The position numbers were made by a program, and so were the translations under genes. Shown here in pieces: positions 47,434 through 59,364 of a stretch of DNA of 64,000 nt. Source of the stretch: CAMAXB01 sp964476565 (lineage in GTDB: Bacteria; Verrucomicrobiota; Verrucomicrobiia; Opitutales; Opitutaceae); the NCBI GenBank assembly GCA_964476565.1, contig CAYZBG010000020.1:1-64000 (forward strand), read 5' to 3'. Position 1 is the first letter of the stretch. Each line of letters opens with the position of its first letter. The notes below the pieces were generated by a model. The model saw only the letters and a list, made by a program, of their open reading frames with translations, had not been told where the DNA came from and did not search any database.

Positions 47434-48927
47434 ATGAGCGAACCGACCGACCTGCTGACGACCAACCGCAAGGCGCTGACGATCAACCTGAACCCGGAGC
47501 AGTACGGCACCTTCGCCGAGATCGGCGCCGGTCAGGAGGTCGCCCGCATCTTCTTCCAAGCAGGCGGTGCGGCCGGCACCATCGCCAAGTCCATGTCGGC
47601 CTACGACATGACCTTCAGCGACTCGATCTATGGCAAGGCGCCTCGCTACGTCTCGCGCGAACGGCTCACGACCATGCTGGATCACGAGTACGCCCTCCTC
47701 GTCGAGCGCCTGGGCTCCCAGCGCGGCGATCGGACCGCGTTCTTCGTTTTCGCCGACACCGTCGCGACCAAGAGTTACAAGGGCCCGAACGACGGTCACG
47801 GCTGGATGGGCATCCGCTTTCAATCCTCGCCCAAGACGGAGCCGAGCGAGATCATCATCCACGTCCGTATGTGGGATAAGGACAACCTGCTCCAGCAGCA
47901 GGCGCTCGGCATCGTCGGCGTGAATCTCATCTACGGGGCGTTCCATTATCGCGACAACCCGCGCAAGCTGGTCGAGTCGCTGGCGGACAATCTGGGCAAC
48001 GAACGAATCGAGGTGGACATGCTGCGGATGTCCGGCCCCGCCTTTGCCCACGTCGACAACCGGCTGATGGCCCTGCACCTCGTGCGCGTCGGCCTCACCA
48101 ACGCGATCATGTTCGGCGCGACCGGCGAGGTGTTACAGCCGTCGGAGGTGCTCTACCGCAAACCGATTCTCGTCGAGCGCGGCAGCTTCCGCCCCGTGAC
48201 CCACGTCAACGTCGACATGCTCAACTGCGCCTGCGCCCAGTTCATGCAGGAGCCCGCCGTGAAGGGCAAGGAGCTCGTCGTGCTGATGGAGATCACGATG
48301 AACAACCTGCTCGCCTCGGGTGAACTCGATGCGCAGGACTTCCTCTCCCGCGTCGACCTGCTGGCCGACATTGGCTTCACCGTGCTGATCTCGAACTACT
48401 CGGAGTTCTACCGCCTCACGTCCTACTTCCGGCGGTACACCAAGGAGATGATCGGCGTGGCGATGGGCATCAACAACCTGCTCGAGATCTTCAACGAGCG
48501 GTACTACGAGAACCTCGAAGGCGGCATCCTCGAGGCCTTCGGCCGGCTCTTCCGCAACTCGGTCAAACTCTACATCTACCCGATGCAGCGGGCCGCGTTC
48601 GACCGCTACCTCGCCAACGGCCAGCCCGCGCCCACCAACGCGCCGGCGACGCGCGCCCCGGCCAACGCCTTCTCGTCCGGCGTGCTCATCAACGCCCGGA
48701 ACCTCCAGGTCGCAGAACACCTCCGCAATCTCTACGATCACCTGCTCGAGAATCACTTCATCGACTGCATCGTCGGGTTCGATCCCGCCATTCTCGACAT
48801 TTTCTCCCGCGACGTGCTGCAGCGTATCACCGACGGCGATCCGACGTGGGAACAAATGGTCCCCGCTCCCGTCGCCGAGGCGATCAAGAAGCGCGGTCTC
48901 TTCGGCTACCGCGCACCGCAGGGCTGA
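47434..48927 (+). CDS. Conserved protein of unknown function
   Basis: A 497-residue soluble protein with no signal peptide or membrane segment. It begins with a well-conserved-looking stretch (RKALTINLNPEQYGTFAEIG, then GQEVARIFFQAGGAAGTIAK, SAYDMTFSDSIYGKAPRYVS) that I associate with a widespread family lacking an established function; database labels for its members vary (adenylyltransferase or TonB-related) and I do not trust them. No nucleotide-binding motif is obvious. ATG 47434 follows a pyrimidine-rich leader. It is divergent from sppA. Confidence 0.8.
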   Translation: MSEPTDLLTTNRKALTINLNPEQYGTFAEIGAGQEVARIFFQAGGAAGTIAKSMSAYDMTFSDSIYGKAPRYVSRERLTTMLDHEYALLVERLGSQRGDRTAFFVFADTVATKSYKGPNDGHGWMGIRFQSSPKTEPSEIIIHVRMWDKDNLLQQQALGIVGVNLIYGAFHYRDNPRKLVESLADNLGNERIEVDMLRMSGPAFAHVDNRLMALHLVRVGLTNAIMFGATGEVLQPSEVLYRKPILVERGSFRPVTHVNVDMLNCACAQFMQEPAVKGKELVVLMEITMNNLLASGELDAQDFLSRVDLLADIGFTVLISNYSEFYRLTSYFRRYTKEMIGVAMGINNLLEIFNERYYENLEGGILEAFGRLFRNSVKLYIYPMQRAAFDRYLANGQPAPTNAPATRAPANAFSSGVLINARNLQVAEHLRNLYDHLLENHFIDCIVGFDPAILDIFSRDVLQRITDGDPTWEQMVPAPVAEAIKKRGLFGYRAPQG

Positions 48928-48994
48928 CCGGCGCGGGGGCCGGTGACCTCGGCTCCATGTCGACCCGCCGGCGGGCAGCCGCCCGTTTGAACAA

Positions 48995-49015
48995 TGTCAG
49001 GCGCCTGCACTGACA
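48995..49015. promoter_or_regulatory. Dyad element upstream of the TonB-dependent receptor gene
   Basis: TGTCAG and CTGACA are separated by nine bases, and inside them lies the perfect palindrome CAGGCGCCTG (48998-49007). The element is about 60-80 bases before the receptor start, a suitable operator position. Confidence 0.4.
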
Positions 49016-49045
49016 AGACGGGTGCGCGATGCCGGCGATATAGTG

Positions 49046-49068
49046 CTGGGGTTAACCTCTAACCCCAG
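49046..49068 (+). promoter_or_regulatory. Hairpin over the ribosome-binding region of the TonB-dependent receptor gene
   Basis: A perfect 9-bp inverted repeat (CTGGGGTTA / TAACCCCAG) with a 5-base loop ends four bases before the ATG at 49073. It could hide the start in mRNA or be a DNA operator. Confidence 0.5.
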
Positions 49069-49072
49069 CCCC

Positions 49073-52000
49073 ATGACCTCACCCCGTTTGCCTCGTCTGC
49101 GCCGGGCCAGCCCGGTCCGCTTCGCGTTCGCCGCCCTGACGGCGTTCGTTCGCTTTCAGCCCGCCCTCGCCCTCGCCGCCGGACTCGTCCCGGCCGCCGT
49201 GCTCGCCCAGGTGCAGTCTGCGACCATCGAGGGTCGCGTGCTCCACGCCGTCACCGGTGCGTCCCTTGAAAACGTCCGCGTCTCCGTCAAAGGCAGCAGC
49301 CTCGTCGCCCTGACCGACGTCGGCGGACGTTACCAATTGACGAACGTGCCGGCCGGCGAAATCACCCTTCGCTTCTTCTACACCGGCCTCGACGAAGCGG
49401 AAAAGACGCTCACCGTCCAAGCCGGCCAGCGGGTCGAAGCCGACCAACTGCTCACCAAGGTCGCGGTCTTCGGCACCGGATCGGCCGAGACCGTCCAACT
49501 CGACACCTTCGAGGTGAAAGCCGAACAGGAGACCGATGCATCGAGCATCGCGGTCAATGAGCAGCGCTTTGCCCGCAACATCATCAGCGTGGTTTCGGCG
49601 GAAGAGTTCGGCACCGTGATCGACAATAATCCGGGCGAGCTGTTGAAGAATCTCCCGGGCATGGACGTCGAGTACTTCGGCGGTACCATTGTCTCCGTCA
49701 GCGTCCGCGGCCTCGGCGCCGCCAACACCGAGATGAACTTTGACGGCATGCCGTCGGCCAGCGCCAACGCGGAGAACGCAAGCCGCGGTTTCGAGGTGCA
49801 GCATGCCTCCGCCGCCGACATCGCCCGCGTGGAGGTGAGGCGCGTCCCGCTGCCCGAGGACAGTTCCAACTCGATCGGCGGCTCAATCAATATGGTGCGC
49901 CGCTCCGCGTTCGAAAGGACCCGCCGCGAGATCAGCTACCGCGCCGTCATGCTCTCCGACGGCGATCGTCTGACCTTCGATCGCATGGACGGCCCCAAGG
50001 ACCGCCTGCTCAGCCGCTGGCGTCCCAACTGGAACGTCACTTGGACCGAACCCATCACCAAGGACCTCGGCATCGTGCTCACCACCGGTCAGACCGACAT
50101 GATCAACAACGTGCGATGGTCGTCACCGGGATGGAACCTGGGCAGCGCCGCCAATTTTGCGGCGGCCGAGGCGGCCATCGCCGCCGGCCAGCCCGTGCCG
50201 ACGGTCCCGAGCCTGTATAATCCCGCGCTGTCCAACATCGGCTTCAGCAACGCACCCTACCGCCGCGGATCGACCTACGCGAACTTCCGGGTGGACTGGC
50301 GCCCCGTCCGCGAGCTGACCCTGAATTGGGCCGTCAACTACAACAAGAACTTCAAGGAGGAGATCGAGGAGACGCGCTTTCGCCTCAACGCCGCCGCCAC
50401 CGGCAGCGGCAACAGTGCCCGCTACAACGATCCGACCATGACCCTGGGCCGGGTCGGCGGAGGTGCCATCCGCCACGAAAACATCAAGTGGCGCGACCAC
50501 TTCTCCCCGGCCTTCAACACCCTGCTCGCCGCCCAGTGGAAAAAGAACAACCTCGAGCTCAACGCGCGCGCGAGCTGGGCGAAATCGATGCACATCTACC
50601 GTGACACCGATCGCGGCTTCTTCGAGAGCGCCTCCGTTTCCGGCAGCGGCGTGGACGGTCTCGTCACCGCGGGTCAGCTCGGGATCGGCGCCGGCACCGC
50701 CAACCCGATTCCGCTCACCATCGACTTCTACGACCTCGGCTACTACGCCACCGCAGGCCGCGTTGACGTCCGCACCACCGCCAACGGACTGCCGAGCACG
50801 AACCTGAGCGACTACACCGTGCCGGTCGACTGGCAGAATCCCGCCAACTGGCGGATCGGCGCCGCCAGCTCCCGGCCGGGCGAGGCCAAGGAGATCGTGA
50901 CCGCCGGCAAGCTCTTCGGCCGCTACACCGTCGGCAATCGGGACGTCACCGTGCGGCTTCAGCTCGGCCTCGACTACGTGGAGCGTTTCCGCAGCCGCGA
51001 CTACATCTTCCGCGCGTGGAACTACGTCGGGGCCGACGGAGTGGCCAACTCGCCCGACGATTCGGCCGACGCGATCACGTTTCTCTCCGCCGGCCCGCGC
51101 GCCGATCCGGACTACGGCCACCCCACCCCTGAACGGGTGAGCATGAGCCGGCTCTACGAGCTCTACCTCGCCCATCCGTCGTGGTTCGTCTACGACGAAG
51201 AGCGCTCCACCAACCTGAGTTTGCGCAACAACGCCGCCTATCGTTTCACCGAGACGACCGTGGCCCCCTACGTGCAATTCGAGGCCCGGCTGTTCCGCAA
51301 CCGGCTGCAGTTGACCGGAGGTGTCCGGCGGGAGGAAATTTCACTCGAAGGCCGCGGCCTGCTCACCGATCGCAGCAAGGCGTACCTCAAATATGCCGAT
51401 GGATCGATCGTGCGCGCCAACGACCGCGGGCCGGCCAATGAGGTCATGGTCTCGAACCGCGGTACGTCGACCAACGTCAACTACCAGTTGAACTTCTCCC
51501 CGTCCGTCCTGCCTGCCGTCCGGGGCGGCGCCCCGATTCTCCTCCCGGAGATCCAGGCCGCAGGCAACGCGATGCGCGCCGCCGGCCGCACCACCGACAC
51601 GAACACTAACCTCGGCCGCTCCAGCCTGCTCTACACCAACGCCGTGTACACCCGCCTGGGGGCCTACGGCGAGGGTGAGAGCAAGAAGAACTTCCCGAGC
51701 CTGCATGCGAACTTCAATCTGACCGACAACCTTGTCCTGCAGGCCGCCTACGCCCTCACCATGGCGAAACCGGACTTGGAGGACTCCGCCATTCCGAACG
51801 ACGACATCTCCGACAATCCCGTCACCAGCGGTAACGGCGAGGGCGCCGTCGGCCGGGTCACGTTGACCAATCCGGATCTGAAACCCTGGGAGGCCGACGT
51901 CTACAACGTGCGCCTCGCGTACTACACCCAGAGCGGAGGCACCATCGCCCTCGGCGTCTTCCGGCACAACGTGACTGACTTCATCAGCCAGATCGACACG

Positions 52001-52594
52001 GAGCCGCTGACGCCTGAAGCCCTGGAGGAATGGCGCCGCCTCTTCCCGGAAAAGGACCTCGGCGACAACCTCGTCGGCTACACCATCCGCACCCAGTTCA
52101 ACGACGGATCGTCCCGGCTTGAGGGCGCAGACATCGAGGGACGCCAACGCCTCGATGCGTTCCTGCCCAGCTGGGCCAAGGGCTTCACGCTCGGCGGCTC
52201 CCTCGCCTACGCCAACCGCAAGGGCGCGAACACCGGCAGCCTGGGACGCAACCGCACCTGGCGCGGCACGGCCAACCTCTCGTACTCGTCGCGCAAATTC
52301 ACCGCCCGCATCAACTACTCGATGAACGGCGAGATGGTCGAGAACGCAGAACTCACCAACAGCGCCGCGCCAGGCGTCGTCGGGCGCCAGGTGCTGCTGC
52401 AGCAGAACGTCTTCGATGTGCAGGCCACCTATCGACTCAACCGCTGGGCCGAACTCTTCGTCAACGCGGGCAATGTGTCCAACGCCCTGCGCATCCGGGA
52501 ACAACAGATGCCGGGCCGCCCCAAACTGGGGAGCATGACGAGCTCCAGCACCCTCGGCAAGTCATGGGCGATCGGCGTGCAGGGCAAATTCTGA
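49073..52594 (+). CDS. TonB-dependent outer-membrane receptor with carboxypeptidase-regulatory domain
   Basis: A 1173-residue receptor. A long signal region (to about residue 46) precedes a carboxypeptidase-regulatory-like domain (about 48-130; TIEGRVLHAVTGASLENVRV, GGRYQLTNVPAGE). Then come a plug domain (about 175-290) with NPGELLKNLPGMDVEYFGG and a 22-strand-type barrel ending in WAIGVQGKF, the aromatic C-terminal residue typical of outer-membrane proteins. The size and layout resemble the expanded receptor families of Opitutaceae. The substrate is unknown. No SusD partner, TonB or ExbBD is adjacent. ATG 49073 is preceded by a hairpin. Confidence 0.92.
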   Translation: MTSPRLPRLRRASPVRFAFAALTAFVRFQPALALAAGLVPAAVLAQVQSATIEGRVLHAVTGASLENVRVSVKGSSLVALTDVGGRYQLTNVPAGEITLRFFYTGLDEAEKTLTVQAGQRVEADQLLTKVAVFGTGSAETVQLDTFEVKAEQETDASSIAVNEQRFARNIISVVSAEEFGTVIDNNPGELLKNLPGMDVEYFGGTIVSVSVRGLGAANTEMNFDGMPSASANAENASRGFEVQHASAADIARVEVRRVPLPEDSSNSIGGSINMVRRSAFERTRREISYRAVMLSDGDRLTFDRMDGPKDRLLSRWRPNWNVTWTEPITKDLGIVLTTGQTDMINNVRWSSPGWNLGSAANFAAAEAAIAAGQPVPTVPSLYNPALSNIGFSNAPYRRGSTYANFRVDWRPVRELTLNWAVNYNKNFKEEIEETRFRLNAAATGSGNSARYNDPTMTLGRVGGGAIRHENIKWRDHFSPAFNTLLAAQWKKNNLELNARASWAKSMHIYRDTDRGFFESASVSGSGVDGLVTAGQLGIGAGTANPIPLTIDFYDLGYYATAGRVDVRTTANGLPSTNLSDYTVPVDWQNPANWRIGAASSRPGEAKEIVTAGKLFGRYTVGNRDVTVRLQLGLDYVERFRSRDYIFRAWNYVGADGVANSPDDSADAITFLSAGPRADPDYGHPTPERVSMSRLYELYLAHPSWFVYDEERSTNLSLRNNAAYRFTETTVAPYVQFEARLFRNRLQLTGGVRREEISLEGRGLLTDRSKAYLKYADGSIVRANDRGPANEVMVSNRGTSTNVNYQLNFSPSVLPAVRGGAPILLPEIQAAGNAMRAAGRTTDTNTNLGRSSLLYTNAVYTRLGAYGEGESKKNFPSLHANFNLTDNLVLQAAYALTMAKPDLEDSAIPNDDISDNPVTSGNGEGAVGRVTLTNPDLKPWEADVYNVRLAYYTQSGGTIALGVFRHNVTDFISQIDTEPLTPEALEEWRRLFPEKDLGDNLVGYTIRTQFNDGSSRLEGADIEGRQRLDAFLPSWAKGFTLGGSLAYANRKGANTGSLGRNRTWRGTANLSYSSRKFTARINYSMNGEMVENAELTNSAAPGVVGRQVLLQQNVFDVQATYRLNRWAELFVNAGNVSNALRIREQQMPGRPKLGSMTSSSTLGKSWAIGVQGKF

Positions 52595-52657
52595 GTGGAG
52601 TCGGCGTCGTCGTCCGCCGCCGCACCTAACGCCCACACGGAGTCCAAGACCCCACGT

Positions 52658-55371
<2,714 letters not shown>

Positions 55372-55375
<4 letters not shown>

Positions 55376-56085
55376 CGCGGTGCCTGTCCACCGATGCCGA
55401 GCACAAAGTCGGCCCGCACCTCGCCTTCGGCCGGCACCACCACCGTCATCACCTGAGGCGGTAGCCGCTCGTGCCAGGCCCGCACCTGATAGGTACCGGG
55501 GGGAACGTTGCGGATGACAAACCGGCCGCGATCGTCGGTGACCGCAAACCAGGGATTCGGCAACACCAGCACCACGCAGCTCATCTGCGCATGGATCGAG
55601 CAGAACACGTCAATCCGCCCGGGTTTGGCGAAGAGCAGGCTCTTCGCATCGTCGCCGCGTTTGTAGAGGCCGAGGTCGAAGGGCGTCGTTTCCGACATCG
55701 AGAAGACGTTGTGGTAGATTTCGTCGGCATTCGGCCAATCCACCACCGTACCGGCCACCACCGGCACGATGCGCGGCACAAACGCACCGTCTTTCTGCGT
55801 CACCGTGGCCTTGGGCGGATTCGCCGGATCGACCGGCACCGTCACCTCGGCGATGTGCACCACGAAATCGCGCAACGCCGAGTAATCGATCTTCTCCAAA
55901 AACTTCAGCCGGCGGCTTTGGTACGCCGCACCGCCGGCCGCACCTTCCTCCGGCCCGCGCGCCTGCACCGTGCCCGTCACCGTCCCGGCCGCCAGATCCG
56001 CCACCCCGCCGGCCGCGAACCCGGTGACTACGCCTAGAACAGCGCAGGCGGACCAGAGGCGACGCAGTGGAACCGGCCGGTGCAC
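55372..56085 (-). CDS. Exported cupredoxin-like protein with C-terminal regulatory-like domain
   Basis: A 237-residue protein with a hydrophobic export signal (SACAVLGVVTGFAAGG). The central domain resembles plastocyanin: PVVAGTVVDWPNADEIYHNVF supplies the first His, and DVFCSIHAQM supplies Cys, His and Met, the type 1 copper ligand set. The C-terminal 60 residues look like a carboxypeptidase-regulatory beta sandwich (DDRGRFVIRNVPPGTYQVRAW). GTG 56085 begins one base after the porin stop; an earlier in-frame ATG (56130) would overlap the porin. Similar proteins are labelled methylamine utilization protein without proof. Confidence 0.82.
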
Positions 56086-56086
56086 G

Positions 56087-57385
56087 TCAGAAGCCGAGCG
56101 CGGCCTGGGCCGAGACTTGGTTGACCGCACTGCCCTCGGCTCCCCCGGCCAGGGTCCGCTCCTCGCGCGTCAGCTCGAGCTTCAGCACCGCGGAGGGATT
56201 GAATCGGTAACCGAGGCCGGCGCTTGCCCGCCAAAGGTCCTCGGTGAAAAGCGAGCCGAGGAAATACTTGCCGAAATTACCCAGTCCCGCGAGGGGGTAA
56301 CCTTCGTCCGCCTCGAGCCGGCTGTAACGCACCGCACCATAGAGGTGCCGGCCGAAGCCTTGCATCGCCTCGAGGTGAAAGGAGGTGAAACGGCGGGCAT
56401 TGTCCGCCAGCGGATCGTTGTCGTCGTAACGCGCCCCGCCCCAGGCGCCGAGCACGTGGCCGTCGTCCCAGGCATAACGCAGGTCCAGCTGCCACAGGGA
56501 CCCTTCGTAGCGCGAGGTTCCGGGCGAGCCGATCGAGCGAAAGACATTGTTGCCGATCCAGATCTCGGAGAGCGGTTCGCTCGCGGCGTTGAGTTCCCCC
56601 GTCCGGTACGCGCTCGCGCTGATACGCCAGCCGTCCGCCGGATTCAGCCCGACGCGCACCGTGAGCGCCTTGTCGGAGTCGAAGTCGCGCATGAGCTGCT
56701 GTCCGCCGTTCTGCACCGCGAGCGCATAGTCGAACCGGCCGGCCTCGCCAAAGACCACAAGGCCTTCGTCCGTGCCCCACACGTCGCCCAAGGAGTGCGT
56801 CACCAGCGAATTCTTCAGCGGCGTACGCACGAGATACTCTTCGCCAAAGGGCACGTCGACCCGGCCAAAGCGCAGGTTCACCAGACGCTCCGCCGTCCAC
56901 CGGCCGAGCACGTTCTCCCATTCGAGGTACAGCTCGCCGATCTTATAGGCTTCGTCCAACGCTTCGCGGCGCGAGAGCTGGATCTCACCAAAGGCATAGA
57001 GCCCGCGCGCCAGCTCCGCCTCGAGGTACACGTTGCTGTCGTCGACCCGAAACTCCTCGTTGCTGTACTGGGCATCGGAACTGCCGCCAAAAAAGGAAAG
57101 CCCGAACTCGCCCGAGACAATCAGTCGCACGTCACGCCGCGTCGGCGCAGCCGCAGCGCGACTAGCCGGCGGCGCCTCGTCCGCTACGATCCGCTCCAAC
57201 CGGCCGTTGAGCGCGTCGATTTGCTGCTGCTGTTTTTCCACCAACCCGAGCAGGGTCTGGTTCTGCTGCTGCAATGCCCGCAACTGCTCTTCCACCGTTG
57301 CCGCGGCGGCGTTCACAATCGTTGCGGCCATGGCGGCCGCCAGCATGCAGGCACGCGCCACCCTTGTTCCGGAGAAAATCGTCAT
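56087..57385 (-). CDS. Outer-membrane porin-like protein
   Basis: A 432-residue protein with a signal peptide (residues 1-30) and a coiled-coil segment (about 31-65; EEQLRALQQQNQTLLGLVEKQ and on). A beta-strand-rich barrel follows, with alternating aromatic residues, ending in Phe (AQAALGF). The coiled coil followed by a barrel is common in phosphate-selective-type and related porins. ATG 57385 fits the signal peptide; in-frame upstream sequence is GC-rich and non-conserved in character. It is the first gene of the porin-cupredoxin-kinase operon. The solute is unknown. Confidence 0.85.
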   Translation of the reverse strand: MTIFSGTRVARACMLAAAMAATIVNAAAATVEEQLRALQQQNQTLLGLVEKQQQQIDALNGRLERIVADEAPPASRAAAAPTRRDVRLIVSGEFGLSFFGGSSDAQYSNEEFRVDDSNVYLEAELARGLYAFGEIQLSRREALDEAYKIGELYLEWENVLGRWTAERLVNLRFGRVDVPFGEEYLVRTPLKNSLVTHSLGDVWGTDEGLVVFGEAGRFDYALAVQNGGQQLMRDFDSDKALTVRVGLNPADGWRISASAYRTGELNAASEPLSEIWIGNNVFRSIGSPGTSRYEGSLWQLDLRYAWDDGHVLGAWGGARYDDNDPLADNARRFTSFHLEAMQGFGRHLYGAVRYSRLEADEGYPLAGLGNFGKYFLGSLFTEDLWRASAGLGYRFNPSAVLKLELTREERTLAGGAEGSAVNQVSAQAALGF

Positions 57386-57518
57386 GGTGAGTCTGTCTTG
57401 AGGCTTTGTTCCTCCAACGACTCCCCCGCGCCGCCCTTTAGCGAATTCCCCCAGACGACCTGCAAAAGCCACCCCAGGCCCGCCGCCGTCGCCAAACGGT
57501 GGCGTTTGCAGCGTATTT

Positions 57519-59171
57519 TCAGCGGCCTGCCGGCTCTGGCCCGACCACCTCCACCCGCACGGCCGCACCCATGATCGGATCCACGGCGTTAATCGCCGGG
57601 TTGCGCACGTCCCGCAGCGCGATGGCGGTCGCCCGGGCGGGCGTCGCCGCAATCGTTACGCCGTCGAGGCGCAGTCCCGCCACGCGGTGCGCCGCCACGG
57701 CCACCCGCTCATCGGGCGCGCCGGCGGCCAGCACGCCATCGACGAAGCGGATCGCAGCGGCATCGCGCACAAAGACGCCCCAGGCCGGCAGTTCGCCAAA
57801 CATCGAGAACTCCGGATAACTTGCCGCCCGCTCCGGCACACGGTCGAGCTCATGAACGCCGACGCAGGCCACCGCCGCGCGCCCGCCACCGGCGTGGCGC
57901 AGCCGCAGGCCCCGGATCTCCACGTTCTCCACCGGATGACCCGGCAGGCCGGCGATCGAGGACGGCAGCAGGTTCGTTCGCTCCGGCGGCAGGGGGCCCG
58001 GATGCGGATAACCGGCGTCGGGCTGCTCGCAGGTCACTTCGATGTCGAGGTCCTCCAGCAGGACGTCGCGCAGGCGGCCCGGCGGACGGTCTGGCCGGCG
58101 GTGCCCGATGCGAAGGAAGAAGGCATTGCCCATGTTCCGCGCCCGTATCCGAGAAATCACGACGTTTTCGAGTGACCCGCCATCCACCGCCTCGAGCGCC
58201 ACCGCCGAACGGAACGTGTCCCGGATGTCGATGTCGCGTACACACACGCGGCGAAAGCCGCCGTAGGAACCCGTGCCAAACTTGATCGCGCTCGCGCTGG
58301 TGCGCACGCGGCACGATTCCACCAGGACATCCTCGCAGCCAAGCTCCACTTGATCGGATTTCAGGCAGATGCCGTCGTCCGCCGCGTTGACGTCGCAATG
58401 GCGCACGGTGACCCGCCGGCTGTCCACGATGTCGATGCCGTCATTGTTCCAATACGCCATGCTCTCCACCTTCAGCCGCACCAGCTCTACGTCGTCGCAA
58501 TCGCGGTAGGTCTGCACCCAGCAGGTCGCGTTGCGCAGCGTGAGCCCCGAGACGTGCACGAGCCGGCATTGCCAGAACTCCAGCAACTGCGGCCGCACAA
58601 ACTCGGCCGCCCGCCACTCCGGGTCATCCTTGGGTTTCACCGGGAAGACCCGGGGGCCCAGCTGTCCGGCCGCATGCAACGCGTGCGGATCCATCGCGAC
58701 AAAACGACCGATCCCTTCCAGCGACTGGAACGGCTCCCCGGGACGCAGCCCAGGGAAGAAATCCAGGTACCGTCCCTCGGCGTTGATGCGGTGGGTGTCG
58801 GCCGCCACCAAGGCCCCCTGGCCGTCGATCGTCCCCTCCCCGATCACGGCGACCCGTTCCGCCCCGCGGGCCTTGATCAACGCGGGCCAGTTGCCATGGC
58901 GATAATCCGCCAACCGTGGACTGCCGAGCAGCGTCGCTCCCCGAGGCACCTCCAACGTGACGCCCGATCGCAAGGAAAGCGTGCCGGACAGATAGACGCC
59001 GGCACCGAGCACCACCCGGCCTCCGCCCGCAGCATGGGCGGCGTCGATCGCGGCCTGCAGCGCCGCCGTGTTGAGCGTCTGTCCGTCCGCCACGGCTCCG
59101 AAGCCGCCGACGGCAAACACCCGGGCGTGGCGGGGATCAAAGGTCTGGGGCGGGCGCGGCGGCGGAATCAT
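57519..59171 (-). CDS. Glycoside hydrolase family 28-like (pectate-lyase fold) protein
   Basis: A 550-residue right-handed beta-helix protein related to polygalacturonases. The start region has VGGFGAVADGQTLNTAALQ, the central part has YWNNDGIDIVDSRRVTV and NAADDGICLKSD near residue 265 (the NxD and DD acid residues). The usual histidine motif (HG near GHGISIGS) reads SASAIKFGTGSYGGF, so activity may differ from classical GH28. No signal peptide is apparent with ATG 59171; the region upstream is shared with the divergent symporter. It probably acts on a plant or algal oligosaccharide. Confidence 0.82.
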   Translation of the reverse strand: MIPPPRPPQTFDPRHARVFAVGGFGAVADGQTLNTAALQAAIDAAHAAGGGRVVLGAGVYLSGTLSLRSGVTLEVPRGATLLGSPRLADYRHGNWPALIKARGAERVAVIGEGTIDGQGALVAADTHRINAEGRYLDFFPGLRPGEPFQSLEGIGRFVAMDPHALHAAGQLGPRVFPVKPKDDPEWRAAEFVRPQLLEFWQCRLVHVSGLTLRNATCWVQTYRDCDDVELVRLKVESMAYWNNDGIDIVDSRRVTVRHCDVNAADDGICLKSDQVELGCEDVLVESCRVRTSASAIKFGTGSYGGFRRVCVRDIDIRDTFRSAVALEAVDGGSLENVVISRIRARNMGNAFFLRIGHRRPDRPPGRLRDVLLEDLDIEVTCEQPDAGYPHPGPLPPERTNLLPSSIAGLPGHPVENVEIRGLRLRHAGGGRAAVACVGVHELDRVPERAASYPEFSMFGELPAWGVFVRDAAAIRFVDGVLAAGAPDERVAVAAHRVAGLRLDGVTIAATPARATAIALRDVRNPAINAVDPIMGAAVRVEVVGPEPAGR

Positions 59172-59229
59172 GACGCCGCTCACGCTCACGCCTCCGGCCG
59201 GCCCGTCGCCAGTCCGGCTCCATTCGAAC

Positions 59230-59290
59230 CGTTCGCATGGCGGCGGGTCCGCTCCCGGGGAGCCCGCGACCGCCCCGCAACGTTCGCATG
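59230..59290. promoter_or_regulatory. Direct repeat CGTTCGCATG in the GH28 / symporter divergent region
   Basis: The decamer CGTTCGCATG occurs at 59230-59239 and 59281-59290, 51 bases apart (about five helical turns), between two divergent genes. It may be a binding site for the AraC-type regulator encoded at 61452-62309. Confidence 0.4.
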
Positions 59291-59364
59291 ACAGAAAGGC
59301 TTTCGCTTGCTCCCCGGCTGCGCCACGGTTGCGTCTCCCTGCCCTTTTCACCCCGCCCCTGTTC

